A DNA stretch of 15,186 nt from an uncultured Oscillospiraceae bacterium (GTDB taxonomy: Bacteria > Bacillota > Clostridia > Oscillospirales > Oscillospiraceae): positions 1 through 15,186 of the forward strand of contig CAUBIP010000038.1 of assembly GCA_958436045.1 (NCBI GenBank), in the 5' to 3' direction. Under the pieces are notes generated by a model that made no database searches, was not told the DNA's origin, and worked only from the letters and a program-made list of their open reading frames with translations. The position numbers and the translations under genes are program-made. This document shows positions 6,278 through 13,433 of the stretch, one piece after another. The first letter of the stretch is position 1, and each line of letters starts with the position of its first letter.

Positions 6278-6394
6278 ATGCAGCAAAACAGGGAATATAT
6301 GCAGGCGATAAACCGACACACGATCTGCAAAAATCGCCTGCTCCGAGAAAAAGCGAAGGGGATGCGACAGAATGCACGGGAGAAATTGAAATGA
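6278..6394 (+). CDS. Possible 38-residue basic small ORF (leader peptide candidate)
   Basis: The ATG at 6278 follows AGGAG by 6 bases, a good ribosome binding site, and opens 38 codons to a TGA at 6392-6394. The product has no membrane segment or recognised domain; it is rich in Arg (6), Lys (6) and Gln (4), starting MQQNREYMQAINRH and ending NAREKLK. Three of the six Arg codons are CGA, which appears scarce in the flanking arginine genes. It lies downstream of the rightward promoter near 5954 and ends just before the argG promoter. It could be an arginine-sensing leader peptide, an unrelated small protein, or chance. No clear attenuator terminator follows, and arginine content is only moderately above chance, so confidence is low. 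Confidence 0.25.
   Translation: MQQNREYMQAINRHTICKNRLLREKAKGMRQNAREKLK
6301..6341. repeat. 9-bp perfect inverted repeat inside the candidate small ORF
   Basis: GCAGGCGAT (6301-6309) and ATCGCCTGC (6333-6341) are perfect inverse complements with a 23-base loop. TGCTCC-type sequence at 6339-6344 can alternatively pair with GGAGCA at 6268-6273, which would cover the small-ORF ribosome binding site. No T-run follows. Whether it acts as RNA structure is unknown. Confidence 0.35.
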
Positions 6395-6408
6395 TCGAAG
6401 ATATTTTG

Positions 6409-6436
6409 TTGACTTTGCATATTGCATTTTTATGCG
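6409..6436 (+). promoter_or_regulatory. argG operon promoter
   Basis: TTGACT (6409-6414), 16 bases, TATGCG (6431-6436); an alternative is TTGCAT (6422-6427), 17 bases, TAATAT (6445-6450). Either reading places the core promoter on the ARG-box pair, as expected for ArgR repression. The -10 elements are poor, so the exact start is uncertain. Confidence 0.45.
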
Positions 6437-6459
6437 AGCGGAGTTAATATTTATTCACA
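6421..6459 (+). promoter_or_regulatory. Tandem ARG boxes (ArgR/AhrC operator)
   Basis: Against the known ARG-box core TGAATwwwwATTCA, the site TTAATATTTATTCA (6444-6457) matches 13 of 14 positions and TGCATTTTTATGCG (6423-6436) matches 11 of 14. Their centres are 21 bp apart, so the 18-bp boxes 6421-6438 and 6442-6459 are separated by 3 bp, the classic arrangement for an ArgR hexamer. They overlap the argG promoter, so arginine-dependent repression of the whole arginine operon is inferred. argR itself is not in the window. Confidence 0.7.
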
Positions 6460-6510
6460 ACATGACAAGATACCGCTGCGGCATGCGGCGATGGTTTGGA
6501 GGTTATTATT

Positions 6511-7734
6511 ATGCAGAAGAAAGACATAAAAAAAATCGTATTGGCATATTCCGGCGGCCTGGATACTTCCATCATTATCCCCTGGCTGAAGGAGAACTAC
6601 AATAATCCGGAGATCATTGCCGTGGCCGGCAACGTCGGCCAGGCGGACGAGCTGGATGGCCTGGAAGAGAAGGCGATCAAGACTGGCGCCAGCAAGCTGT
6701 ATGTAATGGATCTGGTCGACGAAATGGTCGACGATGTCATCATCCCCTCCATGATGATGAACGCCAGCTACGAAGGCTACCTGCTGGGGACCGCCTTTGC
6801 CCGGCCGATCATCGGCAAGGGCTTGGTCGAGATCGCCAAGAAGGAAGGCGCGGACGCCATCTGCCACGGCTGTACCGGCAAGGGCAACGACCAGATCCGG
6901 TTCGAGCTGGCCATCAAGCGGTTTGCCCCGGAAATGACGATCATCGCTCCCTGGCGGGAGTGGGAGATCAAGGGCCGTGACGAAGAGATCGACTACGCCG
7001 AAGCCCACAACGTCCCCCTGAAGATCAGCCGGGAGACGAACTACTCCAAGGACAAGAACCTCTGGCATCTGAGCCACGAGGGCCTGGACCTGGAGAATCC
7101 GGCCAACGAGCCCCAGTACGACAAGCCGGGCTTCCTGGAAATGGGCATCAGCCCCGCGATGGCGCCGGATGCACCGACGTACGTCACGCTGGACTTCGTC
7201 AAGGGCGTGCCCGTCAAGATCAACGGCGAGGCTATGAAGGCCAGCGATATCATCCGCAAGCTGAACAAGCTGGGCGGCGAAAACGGCATCGGCCTACTGG
7301 ATATCGTAGAAAACCGGATGACCGGCATGAAGGACCGGGGCGTCTATGAGACGCCGGGCGGCACGATCCTGTATCGGGCGCATGAGGTCCTGGAGCAGAT
7401 TACCGTCGATAAGGACACGATGCATATGAAGCGGAAGCTGGCGGTGGACTTCGCCGACCTGCTGTACAACGGCAAGTGGTTCTCCCCGCTGCGGGAAGCG
7501 CTGCAGGCCTTCGCGGTTGAGACCCAGAAGCATGTGACCGGGCAGGTCAAGCTGAAGCTCTACAAGGGCAATATCATCACCGCAAGCGTCACCTCGCCGG
7601 AGAGCCTGTACTCCGAGAGCATCGTCACCTTCGAAGAGAGCGATTACAACCAGACCAACGCCACTGGCTTCATCAACCTGTGGGGCATGCCCGACAGCAT
7701 TCTGGCACTGCGGGATCAGGGCAAACTGAAATAA
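6511..7734 (+). CDS. argG: Argininosuccinate synthase
   Basis: A 407-residue cytoplasmic enzyme joining citrulline and aspartate with ATP to make argininosuccinate. The N-terminal ATP-pyrophosphatase loop AYSGGLDTS (12-20) and the second signature GCTGKGNDQIRFE (120-132) are intact. The length is normal. It belongs to a variant with AGNVGQ rather than ADVGQ and NLWHLSHEG instead of the usual NLWGRSxE, which I associate with gut Clostridia and Bacteroides; activity is still expected. The start is the ATG at 6511, with GGAGG 8 bases upstream; an in-frame TTG at 6496 overlaps that SD and is rejected. A 6-bp hairpin (6474-6490) sits just 5' of the SD. It is the first gene of the arginine operon, directly below the ARG boxes. 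Confidence 0.96.
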   Translation: MQKKDIKKIVLAYSGGLDTSIIIPWLKENYNNPEIIAVAGNVGQADELDGLEEKAIKTGASKLYVMDLVDEMVDDVIIPSMMMNASYEGYLLGTAFARPIIGKGLVEIAKKEGADAICHGCTGKGNDQIRFELAIKRFAPEMTIIAPWREWEIKGRDEEIDYAEAHNVPLKISRETNYSKDKNLWHLSHEGLDLENPANEPQYDKPGFLEMGISPAMAPDAPTYVTLDFVKGVPVKINGEAMKASDIIRKLNKLGGENGIGLLDIVENRMTGMKDRGVYETPGGTILYRAHEVLEQITVDKDTMHMKRKLAVDFADLLYNGKWFSPLREALQAFAVETQKHVTGQVKLKLYKGNIITASVTSPESLYSESIVTFEESDYNQTNATGFINLWGMPDSILALRDQGKLK

Positions 7735-7758
7735 GAGAAAGAACGAAATATTCCGCTG

Positions 7759-7787
7759 GCAGGTTGGGCGCATTCCGCTCAACCTGC
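7759..7787 (+). other. Intercistronic hairpin between argG and argH
   Basis: GCAGGTTGGGCG (7759-7770) pairs with CGCTCAACCTGC (7776-7787) through 12 pairs, one of them G-U, around a 5-base loop. No T-run follows, so it is probably an mRNA stabilising or processing element rather than a terminator. It occupies the only sizeable gap in the arginine operon. Confidence 0.55.
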
Positions 7788-7812
7788 AAGCGCGTATCAT
7801 GAGGATTTTATT

Positions 7813-9192
7813 ATGAAACTATGGTCCGGACGGTTTCAGAAGGAAACCGACAGCTTAGTCAACGACTTCAACTCCTCCATCCGCTTTGACAGCAGGATGT
7901 ACCGGGAGGATATCGCAGGCTCCGTCGCCCATGCGGCGATGCTGGGCCAGTGCGGCATTATTGCAAAAGAAGATGCCGACGCCATCATCGCCGGCCTGCA
8001 GGCGATTCTGGCTGATGTCGAGGCGGGGAAGATCGAATTTTCCGCCGATCAGGAGGATATCCACATGAATGTGGAGACGCTCCTGACCCAGCGCATCGGC
8101 GATGCCGGCAAGCGTCTGCATACGGCCCGGAGCCGGAATGATCAGGTGGCCGTCGATCTGCGGCTGTACCTGAAGCAGGAGATCGGCACGATCATCGGCC
8201 AGATCCTGCACTTCCAGCAGATTCTCCTGCGCCAGGCCAAGCAGTACCAGGATGCCGTCATGCCCGGCTACACCCACCTGCAGCGGGCCCAGCCCATCTC
8301 CTTTGCGCAGCATCTGCTGGCCTATGCCAATATGCTCTGCCGGGACGTCACCCGTTTGGAGGACTGCCGGGACCGGATGGACGAATGCCCCCTGGGCAGC
8401 GGCGCGCTGGCCGGGACGACCTATCCCATCGACCGGATGCAGACGGCCCAGGCCCTGGGCTTCCGCCAGCCAATGTCCAACAGTCTCGACGGCGTTTCGG
8501 ACCGGGATTATGTCATTGAGCTTTTGAGTGGGCTTTCGATCCTGATGATGCATCTTTCCCGCTTTGCCGAGGAGACGATCCTCTGGTGCAGCTGGGAATT
8601 CCGCTATATTGAGCTGGACGACGCCTATTCCACCGGCTCGTCCATCATGCCGCAGAAGAAGAACCCCGATGTGGCAGAGCTGGTCCGGGGCAAGACGGGC
8701 CGGGTCTACGGCGCACTCGTCAGCCTGCTGACGACGATGAAGTCCCTGCCCCTGGCCTATAATAAGGACATGCAGGAGGACAAGGAGCCGGTCTTCGACG
8801 CGGTCGATACCGTCAAGCTGTGCCTGCCGGTGTTCGCCGCCATGATCGACACCATGAAGGTCCATACGGAGAACATGCGCCAGGCGGCCAACCGGGGCTT
8901 TATCAACGCCACCGACTGCGCCGATTATCTGACGAAAAAGGGCATGCCCTTCCGGGATGCCTACACAACGGTCGGCAAGCTGGTCTATTACTGCACGCAG
9001 CAGGGCAAGACGCTGGAGCAGCTCTCTCTTGCGGAGCTGCAGGACCTCTCGCCCCTGTTTGGCGAGGACGTATACACGGCGCTGGATATGCAAAACTGCA
9101 TGGAGCAGCGCAAGAGCTACGGCGGCCCGGCCATTCAGGAGACGACCCGCCAGATCGAGGCCATCGCGGCCTTTATTGAGGAAAGAACATGA
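7813..9192 (+). CDS. argH: Argininosuccinate lyase
   Basis: A 459-residue cytoplasmic enzyme of the fumarase/aspartase superfamily that splits argininosuccinate into arginine and fumarate, the last step of the pathway. Visible motifs are the N-terminal KLWSGRF start, TARSRNDQV (104-112), PGYTHLQRAQP (151-161) with the catalytic-region His155, and the superfamily signature GSSIMPQKKNP (275-285) holding the catalytic serine loop. The length is standard. GAGGA lies 7 bases before the ATG. The stop overlaps the argC start as ATGA (9189-9192), implying translational coupling. The fumarate it releases can be taken up by the fumarase encoded at the end of the same cluster. Confidence 0.97.
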   Translation: MKLWSGRFQKETDSLVNDFNSSIRFDSRMYREDIAGSVAHAAMLGQCGIIAKEDADAIIAGLQAILADVEAGKIEFSADQEDIHMNVETLLTQRIGDAGKRLHTARSRNDQVAVDLRLYLKQEIGTIIGQILHFQQILLRQAKQYQDAVMPGYTHLQRAQPISFAQHLLAYANMLCRDVTRLEDCRDRMDECPLGSGALAGTTYPIDRMQTAQALGFRQPMSNSLDGVSDRDYVIELLSGLSILMMHLSRFAEETILWCSWEFRYIELDDAYSTGSSIMPQKKNPDVAELVRGKTGRVYGALVSLLTTMKSLPLAYNKDMQEDKEPVFDAVDTVKLCLPVFAAMIDTMKVHTENMRQAANRGFINATDCADYLTKKGMPFRDAYTTVGKLVYYCTQQGKTLEQLSLAELQDLSPLFGEDVYTALDMQNCMEQRKSYGGPAIQETTRQIEAIAAFIEERT

Positions 9193-10118
9193 AGCCTATT
9201 GTATATATTGACGGAAAAGAGGGCACCACTGGCCTGCAGATCTACGACCGGATCGGCGCCCGGGACGATATTACCCTGCTGCTCATTGACGAAGACAAGC
9301 GGAAGGACCCGGTGGAGCGGCAGAAGCTGATGAACGCGGCGGACCTGGTCTTTCTTTGCCTGCCGGACGCAGCCGCCCGGGAGGCGGTGACCCTGGTGAC
9401 AAACCCCGCCACCCGCATCATCGATGCCTCGACGGCCCACCGTACCAGCCCCGGCTGGGACTATGGCTTTGCCGAGCTCTCGCCCCGGCACCGGGCGGCC
9501 ATCCAGGCCTCCCGCCGGGTCGCAAACCCGGGCTGTCACGCCTCGGGCTTTATCGCCATTGTCTACCCCTTGGTGGCCTGCGGCCTTCTGCCGCCGGATG
9601 CGCTGCTGTCCTGCCACTCCATCACCGGTTACTCCGGTGGGGGCAAGAAGATGATCGCCCAGTATGAAGCGCCGGACCGCCCGGCGGAGCTGGACAGCCC
9701 CCGGCAGTACGGCCTGAGCCAGACCCACAAGCACCTGCCGGAGATGCAGAAGCTCTGCGGGCTTGCTTACGCGCCGATCTTTAACCCCATCGTGGCGGAT
9801 TTTTATAAGGGCATGGCCGTCTCCGTCCCGCTGCACAGCGCTTGGGTCGGCGGCAGAAGCGCCGAGGAGGTGCGTCAGGCCCTGGCGGCACATTACGAGG
9901 GGCAGGCGCTGGTGCACGTTGCCCCGGAGGTCGTCTGCGACGGCATGCTTGCCAGCAATCCGCTGGCCGGGACGAATGAGATGGAGCTGTGTGTCTGCGG
10001 TAACGCGGAGCGGATGACCGTTGTCGCCCGGTTCGATAACCTGGGCAAGGGCGCCTCCGGCGCGGCGGTGCAAAATATGAATCTGATGCTGGGCTTTGCG
10101 GAAAAGGCCGGGCTTTGA
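9189..10118 (+). CDS. argC: N-acetyl-gamma-glutamyl-phosphate reductase, short 'type 2' form
   Basis: A 309-residue cytoplasmic NADPH-dependent reductase that converts N-acetylglutamyl phosphate to the semialdehyde (third step). It begins VYIDGKEGTTGLQI (5-18), a Gly-rich nucleotide-binding turn, continues with FLCLPDAAAREA (55-66) and IDASTAHR (78-85), and carries the active-site cysteine in NPGCHASG (Cys116, 113-120), followed by SITGYSGGGKK. This pattern and the ~310-residue length fit the type 2 (argC_other) subfamily known mainly from Proteobacteria, not the ~345-residue type 1 usual beside argJ in Firmicutes. The active-site context has His-Ala-Ser where type 2 usually has Tyr-Pro-Thr. 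It overlaps argH by 4 bases and precedes argJ by 15. Confidence 0.94.
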   Translation: MKPIVYIDGKEGTTGLQIYDRIGARDDITLLLIDEDKRKDPVERQKLMNAADLVFLCLPDAAAREAVTLVTNPATRIIDASTAHRTSPGWDYGFAELSPRHRAAIQASRRVANPGCHASGFIAIVYPLVACGLLPPDALLSCHSITGYSGGGKKMIAQYEAPDRPAELDSPRQYGLSQTHKHLPEMQKLCGLAYAPIFNPIVADFYKGMAVSVPLHSAWVGGRSAEEVRQALAAHYEGQALVHVAPEVVCDGMLASNPLAGTNEMELCVCGNAERMTVVARFDNLGKGASGAAVQNMNLMLGFAEKAGL

Positions 10119-10133
10119 TAAAGGAGAAAACGT

Positions 10134-11357
10134 ATGATGAAGGAAATCACCGGCGGCGTGTGCGCCGCCACCGGCTTTACGGCGTCGGGCCTGCGCTGCG
10201 GCGTCAAAGCCAATGCCCGGCCGGACCGGAAGGACCTGGCCCTGATCTATTCGGAAAAGCCCTGCAGCGCGGCGGGCATGTTTACGACGAACCAGGTCAA
10301 GGCGTCCTGTGTGCAGCTTTCCATGCGCCATGTGGAAAACGGCCGGGCCCAGGCCGTCGTGGCCAATAGCTGCAATGCCAACGCCTGCGCGCCCCAGGGG
10401 ATGGAAAACGCCATGCGCATGTGCCAGGCGGCGGCCAAGCTTCTCGAGGTCGACCCGGCGGACATGATCGTCGCGTCCACCGGTGTCATCGGCCAACGGC
10501 TGAATATTGAGGCCATCGAGGCCGGTCTGCCGGAGGCCTACAGCCAGCTGCGCCGGGACGGGTCCGACGACGCGGCCCACGCCATTATGACGACGGACAC
10601 CGTCAAAAAGGAATACGCCTTTGAGGCCATCATCGGCGGCAAGACCGTCCGCCTGGGCGGCATCTCCAAAGGCTCCGGCATGATCCACCCGAATATGGGG
10701 ACGATGCTCTGCTTCCTGACAACAGACTGCGCCATTTCCCCCGAAATGCTGCGCCAGGCCCTGCAGGAGGCCGTCCGCGTCTCGTTCCATCGCATCAGCG
10801 TTGACGGCGATACGTCGACGAATGACACCTGCGTCATCCTGGCCAACGGGATGGCGGGCAATGCAGAAATTCAGGAGCCGGGTGCTGACTATGACGCTTT
10901 TTTGCAGGTCCTGACGGCGCTGTGTGTCCGCCTGGCCCGGGATATGGCCGCCGACGGTGAGGGGGCAAAGCACCTCATCACCTGCTGTGTCCAGCATGCC
11001 GCAACAGAAGCCCAGGCCGAGTGCATCGGCAAGAGCGTCATCGCTTCGACATTGACGAAAGCTGCGATCTTCGGCTGCGATGCCAACTGGGGCCGCGTCC
11101 TGTGCGCCATGGGCTACTCTGGCGAGCAGTTTGACCCGGAGACGGTCGATGTCGCCTTTGCCAGCTGCGCCGGGCGCATCCTGGTCTGCGATCATGGCAA
11201 GGGCCTGGACTTTGACGAAGACCTGGCCAAGAAGATCCTGGCGGAGAAAGAAGTCATCATCGAGATCGATCTGCGGGCAGGCGACGCAACGGCCACCTGC
11301 TGGGGCTGCGACCTGACGTATGATTATGTCCGCATCAACGGCGACTACCGGACCTGA
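10134..11357 (+). CDS. argJ: Bifunctional glutamate N-acetyltransferase / ornithine acetyltransferase
   Basis: A 407-residue enzyme that moves the acetyl group from N-acetylornithine to glutamate, making the pathway cyclic; many family members also use acetyl-CoA for the first step. It is made as a precursor that cuts itself before a conserved Thr. Here the site is KGSGMIHPNMGTML, with Thr190 as the expected new N-terminal nucleophile; the preceding residue is Gly rather than the usual Ala. Other family features are AVVANSCNANA (74-84), VASTGVIGQ (113-121), FGCDANWGRV near 314-323, and the C-terminus YVRINGDYRT. The length is normal. AAGGAG lies 7 bases before the first of two adjacent ATGs. 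No argA is visible, fitting a bifunctional ArgJ (inference). Confidence 0.96.
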   Translation: MMKEITGGVCAATGFTASGLRCGVKANARPDRKDLALIYSEKPCSAAGMFTTNQVKASCVQLSMRHVENGRAQAVVANSCNANACAPQGMENAMRMCQAAAKLLEVDPADMIVASTGVIGQRLNIEAIEAGLPEAYSQLRRDGSDDAAHAIMTTDTVKKEYAFEAIIGGKTVRLGGISKGSGMIHPNMGTMLCFLTTDCAISPEMLRQALQEAVRVSFHRISVDGDTSTNDTCVILANGMAGNAEIQEPGADYDAFLQVLTALCVRLARDMAADGEGAKHLITCCVQHAATEAQAECIGKSVIASTLTKAAIFGCDANWGRVLCAMGYSGEQFDPETVDVAFASCAGRILVCDHGKGLDFDEDLAKKILAEKEVIIEIDLRAGDATATCWGCDLTYDYVRINGDYRT

Positions 11358-11370
11358 GGAGGCGGCGCGT

Positions 11371-12234
11371 ATGCAGTTATCTCATATGGATCGGGCGCAG
11401 GTGCTGGCCGAGGCCCTGCCGTATATCCAGAAGTATTATAAAAAGACCATCGTCGTCAAGTACGGCGGCAACGCGATGGTCTCGGAGGACTTGCGAAAAT
11501 CCGTCATTTCGGATATTATTCTATTGAAGCTGGTCGGCATCAATACTGTCGTCGTCCACGGCGGCGGGCCGGAGATCAACCACATGCTCGATAAGGTCGG
11601 CAAGGAGAGCAAATTTGTCGACGGCCTGCGCTATACGGACCAGGAGACGATGGATATTGTCCAGATGGTCCTGTGCGGCAAGGTCAATAAGGACCTGGTT
11701 GCAACGCTTACCGCCGCTGGAGGCAGCGCCGTTGGTCTGTGCGGGCTGGACGGCAATATGCTCCAGGCCCAGCGCCGGGTCGTCAACGGCAAGGAGTACG
11801 GTCTGGTGGGCGATGTCATAAAAGTCGATCCGACGGTCATTCACAACGCCATTGCCAACGAGTATATCCCTGTGATCTCCACCGTTGCCCGGGGCGTAGA
11901 CGGCGAGAGCAGCTATAATATCAACGCCGATACCGCCGCCGCCCAGATCGCTGTGGCGTTGGGTGCGGAAAAGCTGATTCTGCTGACGGACACCCGGGGC
12001 CTGCTGCGGGATGTGCACGACGAGAGCACGCTGATCTCTGAGGTTCGTGCTGACGAAGTGCCGGGGCTTATTGCAGAGGGCGTGATCCAGGGCGGCATGA
12101 TCCCGAAGGTCAACTGCTGCGTGGATGCCGTTGCCAACGGTGTGCACCGCACGCATATTCTCGACGGCAGAGTCCGTCATTCGATTTTGATCGAGGTGCT
12201 CTCCCATGCGGGTATTGGCACCATGATTTTGTGA
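11371..12234 (+). CDS. argB: Acetylglutamate kinase
   Basis: A 287-residue amino-acid-kinase-fold enzyme that phosphorylates N-acetylglutamate with ATP. Motifs are KYGGNAM (30-36), VVHGGGPEIN (61-70), the substrate-side YNINADTAA (182-190), KLILLTDTRG, and GGMIPKV (241-247). A ~25-residue N-terminal helix precedes the catalytic lysine region (DRAQVLAEALPYIQKYY); in the family this extension goes with hexamers inhibited by arginine, so feedback control is likely here (inference). I chose the ATG at 11371 because GAGGAGG lies 8 bases upstream; the in-frame ATG at 11320 would lie inside argJ and adds 17 unlike residues. The gap to argJ is 13 bases. Confidence 0.96.
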   Translation: MQLSHMDRAQVLAEALPYIQKYYKKTIVVKYGGNAMVSEDLRKSVISDIILLKLVGINTVVVHGGGPEINHMLDKVGKESKFVDGLRYTDQETMDIVQMVLCGKVNKDLVATLTAAGGSAVGLCGLDGNMLQAQRRVVNGKEYGLVGDVIKVDPTVIHNAIANEYIPVISTVARGVDGESSYNINADTAAAQIAVALGAEKLILLTDTRGLLRDVHDESTLISEVRADEVPGLIAEGVIQGGMIPKVNCCVDAVANGVHRTHILDGRVRHSILIEVLSHAGIGTMIL

Positions 12235-12247
12235 GGAGGGAACGATT

Positions 12248-13432
12248 ATGACCTTTGCAGAAATTCAGGAAAAAGATTCGCAATATATCCTCAATACCTA
12301 CGCCCGGAATCCCCTTGCCATTGACCATGGCAAGGGCGCGACGCTTTACGGCGTGGATGGGAAGAAATACATCGACTTCACCTCCGGCATCGGCGTCAAT
12401 TCCCTGGGCTACGGCAACGAGACCTGGGTGCAGGCCATCACGGCCCAGGCGCAGAAGCTGGCGCATATTTCAAACCTGTACTATACCGAACCCGCCCCCC
12501 GGCTTGCTGAAAAACTCTGCAAGCGCACGGGCCTTGCCGGGGTATTTTTTGCAAACTCTGGCGCGGAGGCCAACGAGGGTATGCTCAAGGTCGCCCGGAA
12601 GTATTCCAGCGACCGCTACGGCGAGGGCCGCGGCACGGTCATTACCCTGCGCAATTCCTTCCATGGCAGAACGATGAACACCCTGATGGCCACGGGGCAG
12701 GACCATTTCCACAAACATTTCTATCCCTTCCCGACGGGCTACCGCTATGCCCCGGCCAACGATCTGGCTGCGCTGGAGCAGGCGGCGGGGGATGATGTCT
12801 GCGCCGTCATGATGGAGCTGGTCCAGGGTGAGGGCGGCGTCAATCCGCTGCAGGCGGATTATGTTCGCCAGGTGGCGGCCCTCTGCCGGGAGCGGGATTG
12901 GCTCCTGCTCATTGACGAGGTGCAGACCGGCATCGGCCGCACCGGCACCCTCTTTGCCTGGCAGCAGTTCGGCATCGAGCCGGATGTGGTCAGCTTTGCC
13001 AAGGGCATCGCCAGCGGCCTGCCCTTTGGCGGCTTCCTGGTCAATGCCAAGTGCCGCGGCGTCCTGACGCCGGGGGACCACGGCTCGACCTTCGGCGCGA
13101 ATCCCATCGCCGCCGCCGCCGGCAATGTCGTGCTCGATACGCTGACGGACGAATTCTTGGAAGAGGTCAGGCAGAAGGGCCAGTATCTGCGGGAGAAGAT
13201 CGAGGCCATGGACAGCCCGTATACCAACGGTGTCCGGGGGCTGGGCATGATGTTGGGCGTCGGCGTCCAGGGCATGACCCACAAGGAGCTGTGTGCCAAG
13301 CTGCGGGATGCAGGCCTGCTGTGCCTGACAGCGGGCGGAGATACCCTGCGCCTGCTGCCGCCGCTGGTCATTACGAAAGAAGAAATGGACGAAGGCCTGG
13401 CCATTATGGCCCAGGTCATGAAAGGAGCATAA
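12248..13432 (+). CDS. argD: Acetylornithine aminotransferase
   Basis: A 394-residue PLP enzyme of the class III aminotransferase family that converts N-acetylglutamate semialdehyde to N-acetylornithine with glutamate as donor. The PLP-phosphate loop NSGAEANE (103-110), SFHGRT (137-142), the pyridoxal-N-binding Asp223 in LIDEVQTGIGRTG, and the Schiff-base Lys252 in SFAKGIASGLPFGGF are all in place. The length is normal. GGAGGG lies 7 bases upstream of the ATG and the gap to argB is 13 bases. The last codons (AAA GGA GCA) also supply the SD for argF, which begins one base after the stop, so the two are likely coupled. A succinyl-ornithine or general ornithine aminotransferase is less likely, given the cluster. 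Confidence 0.96.
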   Translation: MTFAEIQEKDSQYILNTYARNPLAIDHGKGATLYGVDGKKYIDFTSGIGVNSLGYGNETWVQAITAQAQKLAHISNLYYTEPAPRLAEKLCKRTGLAGVFFANSGAEANEGMLKVARKYSSDRYGEGRGTVITLRNSFHGRTMNTLMATGQDHFHKHFYPFPTGYRYAPANDLAALEQAAGDDVCAVMMELVQGEGGVNPLQADYVRQVAALCRERDWLLLIDEVQTGIGRTGTLFAWQQFGIEPDVVSFAKGIASGLPFGGFLVNAKCRGVLTPGDHGSTFGANPIAAAAGNVVLDTLTDEFLEEVRQKGQYLREKIEAMDSPYTNGVRGLGMMLGVGVQGMTHKELCAKLRDAGLLCLTAGGDTLRLLPPLVITKEEMDEGLAIMAQVMKGA

Positions 13433-13433
13433 T

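Larger units (their letters stand above)
5813..6510. other. Divergent intergenic spacer between the purine-importer operon and the arginine operon
   Basis: About 700 bases without a convincing long gene and clearly richer in A+T than the flanks. It holds, from left to right, a structured leader and promoter for the leftward operon, a strong rightward promoter, a 13-bp palindrome, a perfect 13-bp inverted repeat, a possible small ORF with an internal inverted repeat, and an ARG-box pair with the argG promoter. Hydrophobic minus-strand frames at 5951-6420 have no ribosome binding site and are judged spurious. I see no T-box sequence, purine-riboswitch core or tRNA. Confidence 0.8.

Noticed and set aside
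6301..6341. Intrinsic terminator
   Set aside because: The inverted repeat is good but no T-run follows on either strand.
5991..6377. Hydrophobic minus-strand frames in the divergent spacer (up to 128 codons)
   Set aside because: The longest begins with GTG and has no ribosome binding site. The frames overlap promoter-like and palindromic DNA and match no family I know.
5813..6510. T-box, purine or other known riboswitch
   Set aside because: I looked for the T-box specifier and antiterminator sequence and the purine-riboswitch loop sequences and saw neither; only unclassified hairpins are present.
7855..9093. 412-codon open frame on the minus strand
   Set aside because: Exact antisense shadow of argH with no family signature.
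9135..11195. 686-codon open frame on the minus strand
   Set aside because: It is antisense to argC and argJ, whose products have clear family motifs. Long antisense frames are common in GC-rich genes; the translation is low-complexity and has no recognisable domain.
11320..11370. Upstream in-frame start for argB
   Set aside because: It lies within argJ and lacks a suitable SD, whereas the ATG at 11371 has GAGGAGG at ideal distance.
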